A stretch of DNA of 64,000 nt from Symbiodinium microadriaticum (lineage: Eukaryota > Sar > Dinophyceae > Suessiales > Symbiodiniaceae), in the NCBI GenBank assembly GCA_001939145.1, contig LSRX01000130.1, positions 543,672 to 607,671 of the forward strand, in the 5' to 3' direction. A model generated the notes under the pieces. That model worked only from the letters and a program-made list of their open reading frames with translations, searched no databases and was not told the origin of the DNA. The position numbers were made by a program, and so were the translations under genes. Shown here one piece after another: positions 1-13,393 of the stretch; the stretch's first letter is position 1; every line of letters begins with the position of its first letter.

Positions 1-28
1 GGGGGGGGGGGGGGGGGGCGGGGGCGCG
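1..28. repeat. G homopolymer at window edge
   Basis: Eighteen consecutive G residues followed by a G/C-only stretch. It may be a low-complexity end of an assembled piece. A similar G-run next to a GGATCATG string occurs near 52620, so it may be a genuine repeat class. Confidence 0.7.
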
Positions 29-2486
29 TAGTGGATCATGAAGCTTACGTGCCGGAGTTGGGGGTTCACTGGGTCAAGGGCTTTGGAGGTTCGGGTCAAA
101 GCTTAGCTTAAGCTGAGCAGCTACGGAGACATCATCCTCGTTATCGTCAGCAGCAGCGACGCGAGAATTAACAAAAACGGTAGTAACATTTTCAACAGAG
201 AAACCCATGCTGTTGATAGTACGAACACCACTATGCTGCTGCTAGGAGGTGCAGCTGCGAAGTACATGCTGCTAGTACAGTAGCACCATTGCTATTCCAC
301 TATCAATATGCTTCTTTTCGGCACAATCCAGAACCGTAATAAAGTAGCCGCGCCAGGGATCAAGTGCAGACGTACAGAGCTTGAGGCTTCGGGCCCGTAA
401 GGTCTCGCGCTTGCTGCACCTTCTGCTGCCCTACACCCCGGCAACTGCGAAACCCAAACTCCCGCTTTCCTCTGTCTCTCTTTCTTGCTCTGGTCTGTCC
501 TGCGGTGCTGAATTCGCCCAAATCAACGAGTGAGGACACCAAACACATGCAGCGTTCCATTACGTGACTGGTGCGGATGTCTCGCGACAGATCCTTGTTA
601 CAGCGGCATCCCCCGAAAGAACAACAGCAGAACAACAAAAACATTAGTGATGCACTGAATGGACAGCTCGTCGATGCCGAAACCCACGGCCCATGGCAGT
701 TCATGGCAGTTGGACTAGACGTTGCCGGAGACCTCCAAACAACACATCAGTTGGCCCTTCCTCATACAGGAACCTGACCGCCCCGCATCTTTCGACGACC
801 TCAGAGAAGAAGCAGCAGCTGACGGTTCAGTGTTTAGGGCTTCTGAGGACTTGCAGCTTTGGCGTTTCAGGCTGTGGGCGTTTGAGGACGGTCTTGTAGA
901 GTTTGGGGCTTCTAGAGGTTCAGGTTTCTGCCAAGAGTAGGGACATGTGGCTAAAACTTGTAGGGCTTTGCATCCAGCGTTCTAAACGTGGAACATGTTA
1001 TGCCCCAAAAGCAGGGAACCCAACATAGACAGGAGGATCCTTGTATAAAGAATCCGAGTAGTCTGAAACCCTACCCTTTTGCCCTGACGAATCCCAGCAC
1101 GGGGCTTTCTGGATTGGCTGCTCAGCCCTTGTTGTGAGAGGTGTCGGATACAAAGCAAAAGGAGGGCAACTTCGGATTTAGATTCGTTGCGTCTCTTGTG
1201 AGTGAAGACGGTAGAATTCATGCAAACACAGTAGTAAACACCATCAGATAGGCAGAAGTAAGAAGATCAACGTTCTGGAGTTCCAATAGCATTTCCTTCC
1301 CAAGAAACCGTATGTGTCGTTTGCCAATGGCAGAACGCATGAAACAAAGAAACCAACCTTCGAGCCTCCATCGCTATTGGGTGACCCACCCGAGAAGTAT
1401 GTTTCCCGTAAATCTTTCCTTGAGACCGTGTAACTGCAACACCCTACCAGAACTACTGCTTATCCGTACAGCACTACGACAGCTGCAAGACGGTCTCTGG
1501 GGATGCTGCTGCGAGGAGTGCGGCGCCTGGCTGAAACTTAAGTCAAAGCTTCGTAAGCGCTGAGACTAGAGTCATGAATGAAGTAACATGCGCACATTGA
1601 TACCCTCTCGTGGCTTCATCCTATAACACTGGCACTTATTTCAGCCTCATCCCAGTATTCCGTGGGTCCCATCTTAACCTAACCCTTGTCTAGGCTACAT
1701 CCGTGACACATCTTTGGGCCATTCCTCACCCTTGTTGGGTCTCTTCTTAACACTTGTTTCGTTAACAAGCAGCTGCGGGCTATCCTGGCTAAGTGTTAGG
1801 ACAGCCCCTAGCTTGCTGCCGCTCAAGGATAATCATAAGATCTGTATTTCACAAATAGCTTAAATAGAAAAACAGTCTAGAGCCGAGCGTGTCGCCTTTG
1901 TGCTTGTGGTCCCCTGTGATGGGTAGCCTGGGCCGACAGCACGTTTAGGAAAGTCCTTTGTCTGCTATGGTGCAGGGATGCCTTGCTTTGCTGGTGACAC
2001 TCAACATATACAGAACAAAACAGAACAGCCGCAATGCCTTGCAAAAGCGAATTTTGAGGCTTGCAGTGCAGACCGCAGATTCCGAGGCTGCTCTATGTTA
2101 ATGCTCATGCGGGATGCGCGATCGGCAGGTCTGAACATAGAAACCACGTGCGTGTAGCGTATGTCGTCATGACACAAATATGTGGCTCGCCCTGCTTGGG
2201 CGAGTCAATGTGGGCAAGTGCTATATTTATGGGTATAATATGGTGAGTATAGAAACGCATTCTTATATTGTGCGATCTTTTATACGTTACATTCTACATT
2301 TATGTGTATTACTGTCATATTGCTATGACGGTTGATAGTCTTATGACTACGGTCATGATTATGAAGTATGAAAATTAACATCATTATAGTTTGTGTAAGT
2401 ATTATGTATTATATACACTACATTTATTCTATATTATAAAGTATGTGATATGTATTGTTATGACAAAATTTTTACTAAGTTGGATA
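29..2486. other. Intergenic, no supported gene
   Basis: Short open frames exist on both strands, but none shows a recognisable domain. TTTAGGG-related words (GGGCTTCTGAGG, GTTTAGGG) appear at 830-960. From about 2230 the DNA becomes AT-rich and runs into the microsatellite block. Confidence 0.5.
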
Positions 2487-3312
<826 letters not shown>

Positions 3313-4383
3313 ATATGGAGTGTGCAGGACCGCACATATACTTTTGAGGCTCGGCCACTGGGGTTTTGAAGCACCGTCCCTTGCTAGGATTGTGGTTAGG
3401 GTGTAAGGTTGAGGGTTTCTGCACTCACACTCGGACTTGCCTGGTCGAGGTTCCTGGTACGACGAACGCAGGTTTAGGGTTTAGGGTGGGTTTAGGCCTA
3501 AGGTCTTGAAAGTTAGGGCCCTGTTAACCCCAAACCCTAAACCCCGGCCTTAGGGTTGCCCCCCCCATAGTAGTTACAATAGTAGTTCCTTTTTGTGGAT
3601 TATATAAATTGAGAATCCTAGAAGGAAATCCCCAAGAGGAACTGCTAAGGAGCCTATGGACCTATGGATAGGTTTTCGGGTCGAGGGCTACGCGTTTAAA
3701 GTTTCTTGTTTCCGCTGACGCCTTGGTTCGCTGGTCATAAAAAGGCCTAGGTACGCAAACTGGACGGCTGCATACACTACGCAGCGGAAGAATATCCTAT
3801 CCTAGAAGCGCCCATAAGACACGAGACAGCCTTCCGTGAGTGCTGATTGTTCTCAAACATGTTGTTTACAATTTCGTGCGCTGTCCTGAGTTTGGTTGGA
3901 GCTCCACCATTTCTTGTGGCTATTCAGGATGCTCACCATTGTGATGCCTGATACCTCAGGTTTAAGACTTTGGGCTTTTCAGCTGCCGTGGGCTCTGCCC
4001 TAAACCCCTAAATATGCAAGCCTACTACAATTCTAGTCTAGTCTTGGGTAAGGCTCCTAATCATATCCCCCAACCACTCAAGCCTTGGGCGCGTGCGTCG
4101 CCTCATGCCCTGCTGCGGCATCAAAAGCCCTAGCCTCTAAATTTTCCTGAGCTCCAAAAAAATCCTAAAGCCTAGACCCTGAGAATCCAAAAGCATCTAA
4201 AATCCTCAAACCTAGAAAAATTCGAAAAACCCCCTAAACCCCAAACCCCTNCTTTGGGGCACCTCTGCCAAGTCCTCGGTGCCCGAAGGCTTCGAAGCTG
4301 GCGGAGTGGGCTCCTTGGGCTTTAGGGCATCGGGGTTTAGGGGGTTTAGGGGGTTTAGGGTTTTAGGGTTTAAGGTTAGCTTA
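3313..4383. other. Intergenic with TTTAGGG/CCCTAAA tracts
   Basis: No gene seen. TTTAGGG copies at 3470-3490 face CCCTAAACCCC at 3528-3545, a head-to-head pair. A run of CCTAAA-like words occurs at 4160-4250, ending at the single N at 4251. TTTAGGGGG repeats resume at 4319. Confidence 0.6.
3581..3646. mobile_element. Short inverted-repeat element (family C-like)
   Basis: AGTAGTTCCTTTTTGTGGAT on the left is approximately the reverse complement of ATCCCCAAGAGGAACTGCT on the right, around an AT-rich core. The AGTTCCTT arm is shared with the elements at 26314 and 26811. No coding capacity. A non-autonomous MITE-like element is an inference from the arms. Confidence 0.5.
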
Positions 4384-4548
4384 GGGCTTCGGGGTTTTAG
4401 GGTTTAGAGGTTATGGTTTCTAGGGCTTCTGGGTTTAGGGTTTTAGGGTTTAAGGTTTCTAGGGCTTCTGGGTTTAGGGATTTAGGGTTTTAAGGTTTCT
4501 AGGGCTTCGGGGTTTAGGGTCTTAGGGTTTAAGGTTTCTTGGGCTTCG
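4384..4548. repeat. TTTAGGG-derived higher-order repeat, 39-bp period
   Basis: The word GGGCTTC recurs at 4384, 4423, 4462, 4502 and 4541, a spacing of 39, 39, 40 and 39 bp. Each unit contains TTTAGGGTTTAAGG and TTTCTAGGGCTTC. More irregular TTTAGGG copies extend the array on both sides (about 4319-4690). This is a telomere-like sequence evolved into a longer tandem unit. Confidence 0.85.
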
Positions 4549-6607
4549 GCTTTTAGGGTGTTAGGGATACAGGGCTTAGGGTTTCTAGGGTTTTGGGGTT
4601 TGGGATTTTAGGGTTTAGGGTCTTAGGGTTTAGAGTTCAAATGTTTCTAGGGATTTAGGATTTAGGGTTTCAGGGTCTATACGGCTTAGGGTTTAGATGC
4701 TTTTGGGGCTCTTTGGGTTGGGGCGCGCCCATTTTTTTACAGGTCTTAGTTGTTTTGGTGGGTTTACACACTCTCTGTCAGGTGCAGGCCGGCGTGACAC
4801 AGAGTGTAGCTCCGCATGACTAGGACTTGTTTAGGGTTGATTTAGAAAAGCTTTGGGTTTTTTTCTACGGTTAAGGCTCTCTTGGGGGCGTCGGAGGGGG
4901 GGTGCAGTTCTTGTCCAGGTTCGGCTTTGCACGGCTTTGACTGCAAAGCAGGGAGAGAGTTTGGTTTGGGGGGAAGGTCCTTGCTGTTTCGCTCTTTGCC
5001 ACCACCGCCCGTTGTTCTCGTTACTGCTGGAAACAGCGCTGGCTGCTGCTTCAATTTCAGGCTTTCTGCACTTCGAGGCCTTCATCACGGAAACAGTGTT
5101 GATCAGACGACTACTAGCCGGTGTCCACGCCAGGCTGCCCGAACTGTGACTAAGACCACGTCTGTTACAATCTTTATCATGCTACTACTTCTCTAATGCC
5201 TAGCACTCTGGCCCTATCAGGATACCGATATCTGCTGTGTTCGTCGGTCGTGACGATGATGGCGATAATGACCATAGGGATGATGCTGGACTGCGACTTT
5301 ATTCTCGTCAAGGCAGGGTTGAGCAGCTCAAGGCATCAAGCCCTTCTCCACAATAACCCCCTCATCCCATCTTCTGCCATAGAAACCCTCTAATCTGGAA
5401 CCCTCATGCCGAGTGCGATGCCCGCTCTTGGCCCTCGTCCACGGTTGCCAAGGGGATGCCCGACAAGCTGTGCAAGAGCTGAGAGCCTGATGGTCGAGTG
5501 TTCGGGGTAGTTACTATGAATACCCAATGACACGCACACTACGGTAGTTACTAGTCACTAGTCACTATCTCGCCGTGAGTGTGATGACTTTTAGATTTTA
5601 GATCCCTTGATCCATTTATGAAGGTGATGTATTACTTTAACCCCGGCATCTTTGTCAAAACTACAACACTGCACTTCGTACTCACCGTTCTAGTCACTCT
5701 TATCACACTGTCTTGCACACGCCGAAGTCTGCAGGGCCTGCTTCGCTCTCGCTGGAGGGGAGCTGGGGCTGAACCCTAAACCCTAAGCCCCTAAACCCTG
5801 AACCCTAAATCTTTCAACCCTAAAACCCTAAAGCCCTAAAAACCCCTATACCCCAAGCAGCATCGAAGCTTTGAGGCTTCGGGTTGGAGGCCGTCAACTT
5901 CTACGTTTTCCTTGAGAGTTTCAGACGCAGATTCCAGACGCTGAAGCCTTCGCTTCGGCGGAGGTAGGGTTTAGGGTTTAGGGGGCATCACTGAATCTAA
6001 GCCTAAACGTACAGACGCAGGTCTCGGTTGGAGGGAAGTCCTGCTGAGGTATACAATACCTGAGTGATACTGGAACGGTCTAGACACCTTTCCTGGAACT
6101 GCGAGAAAACGACTATATTCGCCGCGGGTCTAAAATCTGCATTGTTGTGAAATGTTGCTTCTCGCGACTAGGCCATGTTCAAATCTTGTTTGTGCAAGAG
6201 AATTTCTGTCGAACCATTGCTCTGCAGTGTACTCCTTGTGTTCAGTTTGTGGGATTTGCAGATTTGAAAGTTGCCACCCGGAAAGTTGAGGAAGTGTTTC
6301 GGAGCGGATTATTGAAGCGAAGTGGGCTTAAGATCTCATCCTCTGGGGCTTGTTAAGGATTCGATATCCCCGCCCCAAGATATCCGGGTAGCATGTACTC
6401 GAATGTCCACCCTGGAGAGAGCTGTAGAACCCGAAGGTCGTCGGGACGAACATAGGGCATTAATAATTGGAGCGGGGTTCCTTAGGGGTCGTTGAGACAG
6501 CCAGAGTTTAATAAACCCCCAAACCCTGTCCCAATTCCCCACGCAAATTTACTGCAGTAGCGTCGAGTCCGTTAATTCCGTATCAAGCTGGGATACAAAT
6601 GACAAAG

Positions 6608-6670
6608 GTAGTTCTCCAAATTAGGGTCCGATGGACGGTCATTTGTAAGCGCCATAACTTAGAGAACCAC
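6608..6670. mobile_element. 63-bp inverted-repeat element, family D
   Basis: GTAGTTCTCCAAATTAGGG on the left pairs imperfectly with TAACTTAGAGAACCAC on the right. The GTAGTTCTC arm recurs at 13287-13393. It is too short to code and reads as a MITE-like fold-back element. Confidence 0.5.
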
Positions 6671-6681
6671 CCACAAATGGG

Positions 6682-6780
6682 GGTTTCCCCAAACTAGGGG
6701 ACCGTAGTATAGTACCTTAAAGAGCAGGATCCTTATTATCAGGACCCCCAAAAGAGGGCACCCCTTAGTTTCGGAAACTC
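6682..6780. mobile_element. Inverted-repeat element adjacent to 6608-6670
   Basis: GTTTCCCCAAACTAGGGG at the left end pairs with CCCCTTAGTTTCGGAAAC at the right end. It lies directly beside the 6608-6670 element, so the two may be one nested insertion or two independent ones. Confidence 0.5.
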
Positions 6781-8083
6781 CCAAACCTACTGGCGACGCA
6801 CTGTTGGGCCAGGGCGCTGCTCCGCCGAATGGAACCTGTTTGTTTTTGGAGGGGGGGGGGGGTTTATAGGGTTTCGCGTCTAGGGCGGACCGACGGTGAA
6901 GTTGAATGGCCAGTTTGGCGAAACCCTAGAACGGCGGCTCTGATCCCGATCTAGACATAAAGGTCCTAATATTTTAACGGCAAAAAACACACGAATACCC
7001 CCAAATCCCAACCCCAAACACTGGAGCTCTCAACCCGAAGTGAGTTCTGTCCCTGGCACTGCTTCATAAACATCAGGATCACAGAATTAAGATATGTTAG
7101 GGTTTAGAGTTTAGGGTTCTGCTCTCGTATCCCCGCTTAGGTGCAAGGGTCTTTTCAGGATATGGGGATCAGGAGTTCGGTTGAGTGTGTACTGCCAAAG
7201 AACGGGTCTTTAGGATAATGTGGTCTTGGTGGGCCGAGTATGTTTCCAAATTGCGGTCGAAAGTTCTGAAACTTCCCAAAATCACAGAATGGCTCGACAA
7301 GATTTGGAGTTCTCAACCGTCAGGATTCACATAATGGCTGGAGTTTAAGGGTTGTTTAGGGCTTAGGGTTTAGGGTTTGGGCACCACCTTGGGCACACCT
7401 TCCTTCGGAAACCATCAAGCCCACGAAGAAAGTTCTCGAAAAACTGATACTTGGAATGTTGGAAGTTTGGCTCCCGCAGTTGGCTTCGGGCTTAGAACAA
7501 AACGGCTCTGCTCATTGATCGAACACGAACCGGTTTGTGGGTTAATCAGTTTTTGTCGCAGTTCAGAGGTGCAGGTCTGTTGGGCTCCAGGATGCGGAGC
7601 TTTGGCTGAGGGCTTAAAGCTCTGCTTTGGATGTTGCTTGCGCACTTAACCTCCGACATCCTACATCCCCTTATCGCAACCCATCAATAGCCTCAGTCTA
7701 GGAGAGACGCAAAACCCTAAACCCTTAACCCTTAACCGTGGCTGTACGGTGGCAGGGCCTGCGCTCACTTCCACCTGCACGTCCTGGCTAACTACCTGAA
7801 GGACGACTGGAGAAATGCACGCGCCGTTATACTATGCTGTAACATTTGTCATATGCTACAACATGTTATTCTATTAGATCATGTTATATGATATTGTATT
7901 CTATTATAACAGAAAATAGCCTGCTATATTCTCTTTTGATATGTCATATTTTCTTATTTTCAAGGTGTTATCCTATTTATCATATCATAATGAATTATGC
8001 TGTAGTTTTTATGATGTTACATTATATAATAGTGAAGTATACTATACCAAAGTATCATAGGATATAATATGCTATATTTGCAT

Positions 8084-8099
8084 ATTCTACATACATACA

Positions 8100-8134
<35 letters not shown>

Positions 8135-8222
8135 GTACATCTATATACATCTATATACATGCATGTATGTACATACACACACAAACATGTATGTATATAT
8201 ATACACACATACACACAGACTC
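8084..8222. repeat. CATA microsatellite
   Basis: Perfect CATA units at about 8088-8126, followed by interrupted CATATA and CACACA units to 8220. Simple repeat; the frames through it are artefacts. Confidence 0.95.
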
Positions 8223-10015
8223 GCAGCTCAATGGCCGTATGGACATTCAAACAACCGATACCATGGCTGTCTGTAGCCTTTATCGGCCGGACGCAACAAA
8301 TCAAAACCCTCGGCTTAAAACTTACAGGCGCTTGAGGCTAAAGCACTGTCTTCTGTTCGGGTTTGCATACTCGCTCGCTGGACCAAAACTCCTAAAGCCC
8401 CAACCCTCTAAATCGCTAAAGCCCTTAATTATCCCCCATACCTTAAACCCTTCATGCAACTCCTCTTCTGTGCCTTCTGATGCCAAACCACTGAATTTGA
8501 TCTTTTCGCATTTAGGGCCTCGATGTCCCGCGCCGCGGGCGCTGGATAAGCTTGACCTGGAGACCACCGAACTTTAAAGACTCAAGCAAAGGAGAGCCCC
8601 AGAAAGGATCTGAAGATGCATTTGCAGCAGAGTTGCCAAGCGTTAGGGTTTGGTTAGTTGGGCTTGGTTAGTTTTTGTTTAATGCGGCTCTTTCCGTTGC
8701 TGTTGTTCAGGCCCCATTTTCCCTCCGCAGTGGTACTACGTTGAGAAATCCTAGAGAGTGAAAAAGCCGGGTTTGCAGCGTTCGGAGTTGACTAAGCGCA
8801 TCCTACCATTCCTTGGTTAACCTGTCATGGGGCCTTTGATTTTTGAAGATTCTTCAGGGGTTTTGGATGGGCGCGGGGCTGCGCAACCTGCATTCCGGAC
8901 TAGTACCAGAGATTGGAGGGGTGAATGCTAGGCGCACACCATGAATGGCAGGAACAAGCCCATGATCGCCATCATTATCATCTTCACCAGCATCATCATC
9001 ATCGTCATCATTATCACAATCACCACCGGCAGCTTCATCACCACCAAGATCGCCACCAGAAACAACGACAGTGCCATCATGGAAAATCATCCTGATTGTA
9101 AAAAGTATCTTACTCTGTATCTTACTGTCACAGGACCCCTCGCCCGAGTCATCCATCACCTGTGCTTCATAAAACAAGTCTACGGATCAGGTGCTTGCAA
9201 TGGCGAGATGCGCACCTAAAGTCATCATACTGTGCTGCAGGTGACCAGAAATCTAATCACCCAGATCTGGTCCCGACCGTCAACCAACACGCAGTTTATA
9301 CAGAGGCTCAGTAGTCGACCTGAACTTTCGCAACAAATGTGCACGTCAAGGGAACCTATAGGCCTTCTACTATTCCGAAGAAGAGAAGATACCTGCTCAC
9401 AGAAAGTGCCGTACAATCATTACACTCCGCTCAGCTGCATGGCTGACCGATGCATGCAGCGACTGGACTGCGCTCAAGTTGCGACGGGCTAACATTCAGT
9501 GAGCCAGCGGTTAAAAGTAAGGAAAGACAGAAAGTTGTGAGCGCTTGAACCTCAAAGCCTAACAGGCCAAAAGAAAGCGCTCCGGCACAAGTATGCAAGC
9601 ACAAGTCCACAAAACCGAGGCGTGATGCACGTCGCGGGCTTTCTATGTGCTAAACCGGCGCAAAGCCAACAAGCGACGGTCGTCCCCACCACATATAATT
9701 ACACTGATAAATCCTACAACTCTGAACCCTCAACCCAGCATGCCGCTTGTACTGTTTGAATATGCTAGAAAAGCCGCTAGAGACCGTAAACCGTATGTGA
9801 GTAACCCCGAGACTAAGCACCCTTAATGCCTCTAGCTCTTCTACAACCTCCGAGAAATCTTTTGAAGAGAAAGCCTTAGTCGCTCGACTCAGCACCACTG
9901 AGGACAGTGCTGAATGTCGGAAACTGCGCGCTAGGCCTTTGGCCCTGCGGATGCGGGAACTTGGGGATTTTTTACAGCGTTTGGAGTCTCGTTCGTTGAG
10001 AGCCAAGGGTTCCCA

Positions 10016-10119
10016 AAGAGCCAAAATACCCCTTAATTAGGGAAGAGACCTTAAGTCATAATGTTAAGGCCCCTATATTTTAAGGCTATATTCCTTAACT
10101 AAAGGTTATTGGGCTCTCT
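10016..10119. mobile_element. MITE family A, diverged copy
   Basis: Left arm AGAGCCAAAATACCCCTT and right arm AAAGGTTATTGGGCTCTC are diverged versions of the perfect arms of the 47238-47338 element. The internal sequence also matches (ACCTTAAGTCATAAT versus ACCTTCAATCATAAT), so the two are copies of one family about 103 bp long. Confidence 0.8.
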
Positions 10120-13100
10120 GGGTTCGGGATGTGGAGAAGGGAAGGCTTTAGAGGGAGCCCTACGGCCTCCGACCTAAGCAGGAAGTAAGGTTTGGGGCCA
10201 AGGGACCAGGGTGCAGTGTAGTAAGCACTAGCTTCCTGCGTAGGTAACTCGGGCCGAGAAGGTAGAGAGAAGCCCGGTGGACATGTTGGAGGCCTTCTTC
10301 ATGTCAGATAGGACTATAGAACTCTCGAACCTTGTAGTTCTGGTGCAACCTTTGCACAACACTTTTCTTGAGCCACAGTTCAAAGGGACAACTCCAGACC
10401 CAAACAAAAACTAAGGAACACAAAGCCTCAAAATGAGGGAACGATTGGTTCGGAGCCAGCTCCGACAAAGTCTGAGGCGGACTTGTCGGGCGTCCGCCAT
10501 GAGGTCTGGAACCATGGCGTTGGCTCTGGTCTAAACCCTAAACCCCAGCCCTGATATTTTCCCTCCCACATAGCAAGGACCAGCCCTGATATAGGGTTTA
10601 GGGTTTAGGGTTTGAGGGCACGTGGAAGCCAAGCAGAGGGCGTTGGTCGCCGCGTCTCTTCCATGTCTCACTTGTGTAGGGATTGGAGCATGCGGGATGT
10701 GAACAACACGGCTGAAGATGCCCTGGCTGATCGGAAATCCATGGAAATCGGGCATCCAATCCAAAGCCGATGCTTCGGCTAGACTCGACAGGTTCAGTGT
10801 TTGGGCGATTCGTGACGCCGGCCCACCTCGATCACTGTTGAAGAAGGGCTGCCGGTAAGCGAGCTGCCACCTGAAACTGCGGCAGGTACGCTGTGCCTGT
10901 GCTTTCCCGAATTTGCTTTAAAGAAGCACAGGAACCAAGAACTTCTGACCTAAAATCAAGGATAGTGCGATAAGTTCGGTCTTGGTTTGACTGTTTGACC
11001 TTGGATGATCACGAACGGAGAGCCACGCGACAACGGCAAGACCGCGTGATGCGACGAGCCGGGCAGCGACCGGGACACTGACCCCAATATAGCAATGTGG
11101 ATCTTATTTTAAGTTACCATAGTAAGGGAACGAGATGACTTAATCATAGATCCTTATGTTCTGGTAACTTCAACTTCTTCCCTTCCAAGAGCCCAGCAAT
11201 ACATCGAGTGGTACACCGATCGGTGCATTGTACCATCGCCAGGGTCGCCCAGCTTGCGACTGCCAAGACGGACAGAGACCACTGGGACACCGTAGACACA
11301 ACGACTGCACTTCGGGTACCAGCACAAGAACGACCGAGACATGTGATGGCACGGCAAGTAACGTGGAGTTGGCTGAGTCCTCCTCCAAACCATCGAAGAT
11401 GTTCGATGATGAACAAGTCGACAAATGAGGACACGAACGATAAACTCCGACCAAGGCGTCGATAGATAGTCAAACTCCCAAACCCTAAAGCTAACAAAGC
11501 CGACAGTCCGACATGCTGAACTCGCAGCGGTTGCAGGAATAACATCAACCTACAAACCTGAGGCGCGCTCACTGCACGCCGGCATCGCGAAGCCAACCGG
11601 GCCCCGCGTCGGCCTCGTGCGGGCTGACAGCTACAGGAACCTTTTAGGGTTTAGGGTTTAGGGTTCAGGGCTGATACAAGGACCCCGACAGGCTCTAGCA
11701 GACAAATTGCGAAAGCACGTGAGACGAATCACTTGAGGCACACGGCTCTTGCGACTGCTAAAGTTACACAAAAAAACCATGTATGGCATGCATGGATTTA
11801 GTAAGATCCTAATAAAGCCGTAGGATGGGTTCCTACATCAGTGACAACATCGACGAGTGGATGCCTCCAAGCGAGGGTGCTACTTAACGAACGAGAGAAA
11901 CCAAGATTCTGCCTGCATCCAACAGCTTGAGCCTCAGCAAAAGAGAAACGGCTGAAATTGCCGACCCAAGCCGGGATTGACCATGCTTGGATCAAGACGT
12001 CATCACCCGGCGGCGGCGTGCCCACCGGCCTTGTCAGAACCAAGATCGAGAGGCTCACATCACATCAGGCCGCTGGGACACCCTGAAATCTAAAAGCCCT
12101 TTCATAAAACAACCCGAAACCTACACTTTACCCCTGGTCGTAACCCTTACAGAGCCCTGAAAGTCACCCTTCTTCATAGAGCCCTTTGAAGGAACCGTAG
12201 GGAAACCCAAAACCCCAAGCTCGTATCACAAAAGCTAAGATTTCTCAGTGTCTGGCCCGAACTCCACCGCATCCCTTCCAGCCGTCGACTCCTTGGTCGC
12301 CGCGACTTTTTGTAGGCTTTTCGGGCTTCGAAATCCAAGCCTTGAGTGGGGAGTGTTACTATTGCTCTCTACTGCTTCACTGGGCTTTAGGGGTTTAGGG
12401 TGTTCGGTTCGAGTTTTCAGTTCTACCTGTAGTATCCTTGGCAGTTCCTGTTTTCGTTGGCTTAGCCAATTTCATATGTAGGATCCAACAATACAGTTTG
12501 GGCTGCCCAGAGCAAGGAACTACGATGGAGGCTATCGCTAAACCTTAGCTTTGTGACGGGAGCATCTTCGAACAAGTGATCTCTGCACGAGGCACTGGGG
12601 TGAAACACGATTTGTGGGTGGATTCAATCCACAAATTTTAAAAGAGCCGACATCCAGAAACCTTTGACTTAGAACCAGGACACGATCCATCCAATGACGT
12701 TCTTTAAGTCCAGCCTCGTAATTCTCAAGCCTGAACCCCTGAACCTCGGCAACCCGAAACTTAAGGCTGGCTTAAGCTGTTTAGGGTTTGGGGTCTTTAG
12801 GGTTTCGGGTTTATATAAGGTTTAGGGTTTAGGGGCTTAGGGTCTAGGCAGCCATATCAAACTGGTACCACTGGCCCCTCGTAAGGCCCACGACCCCGGA
12901 TTCCTCGAGGTCTTGTCTGACGGTACATCCCCGAAACAAACCCTCAACTGAACAAAACAACACAAGCCCTGCAAACGAACCCCCATAACTTGCAAAAAAC
13001 AGAACAAGCGAGAATCCGACAGCCGCGAAAACCCTATCACTACCTATGTATCAACAGTGTATTCAGATATCTATACATGACAAACATAGGCAATCAAGTA

Positions 13101-13286
13101 TAAACCATCGTATATGATGCATGCTCATACTCATACGTAGTAACCCGAATCCCGTGGATTTCGTTGTTGCTTTTTTGCCCCTTTCCATCACCCGCCGGGT
13201 TGGAAGCCCCGCAAGGCAGGCTTTTGGGTTACCGGGTTTCGTCCAGGGCTCCCTTCGATTGAGCATTTGCAGGTTTGGAATTTGGC

Positions 13287-13393
13287 TAGTTCTCTAAATT
13301 AAGGTCCGTTTTGGGGGTCCTTTCATAAGGGTGCCGTACTATTTGGGGGACCTAAAAAGCAGGACGCTACTAGGCCGTAATTTCGAGAACTAC
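13287..13393. mobile_element. MITE family D
   Basis: CTAGTTCTCTAAATTAAGG at the left end is nearly the inverse of CCGTAATTTCGAGAACTACC at the right end. The core holds GGGGGTCC and GGGGGACC inverted words. Related to the elements at 6608 and, more weakly, 38825. Confidence 0.7.

Larger units (their letters stand above)
4691..8083. other. Intergenic, no supported gene
   Basis: No recognisable coding region. Contains CCCTAAA-type tracts at 5771-5850, TTTAGGG at 5966-5980, 7100-7112 and 7355-7378, and two inverted-repeat elements near 6608-6780. AT-rich sequence with dispersed ATATTAT words fills 7840-8083. Open frames near 4850-5390 and 7377-7649 have no identifiable domain. Confidence 0.5.

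Noticed and set aside
9650..10024. 124-codon minus-strand frame
   Set aside because: Its start overlaps the family A MITE and no domain is visible.
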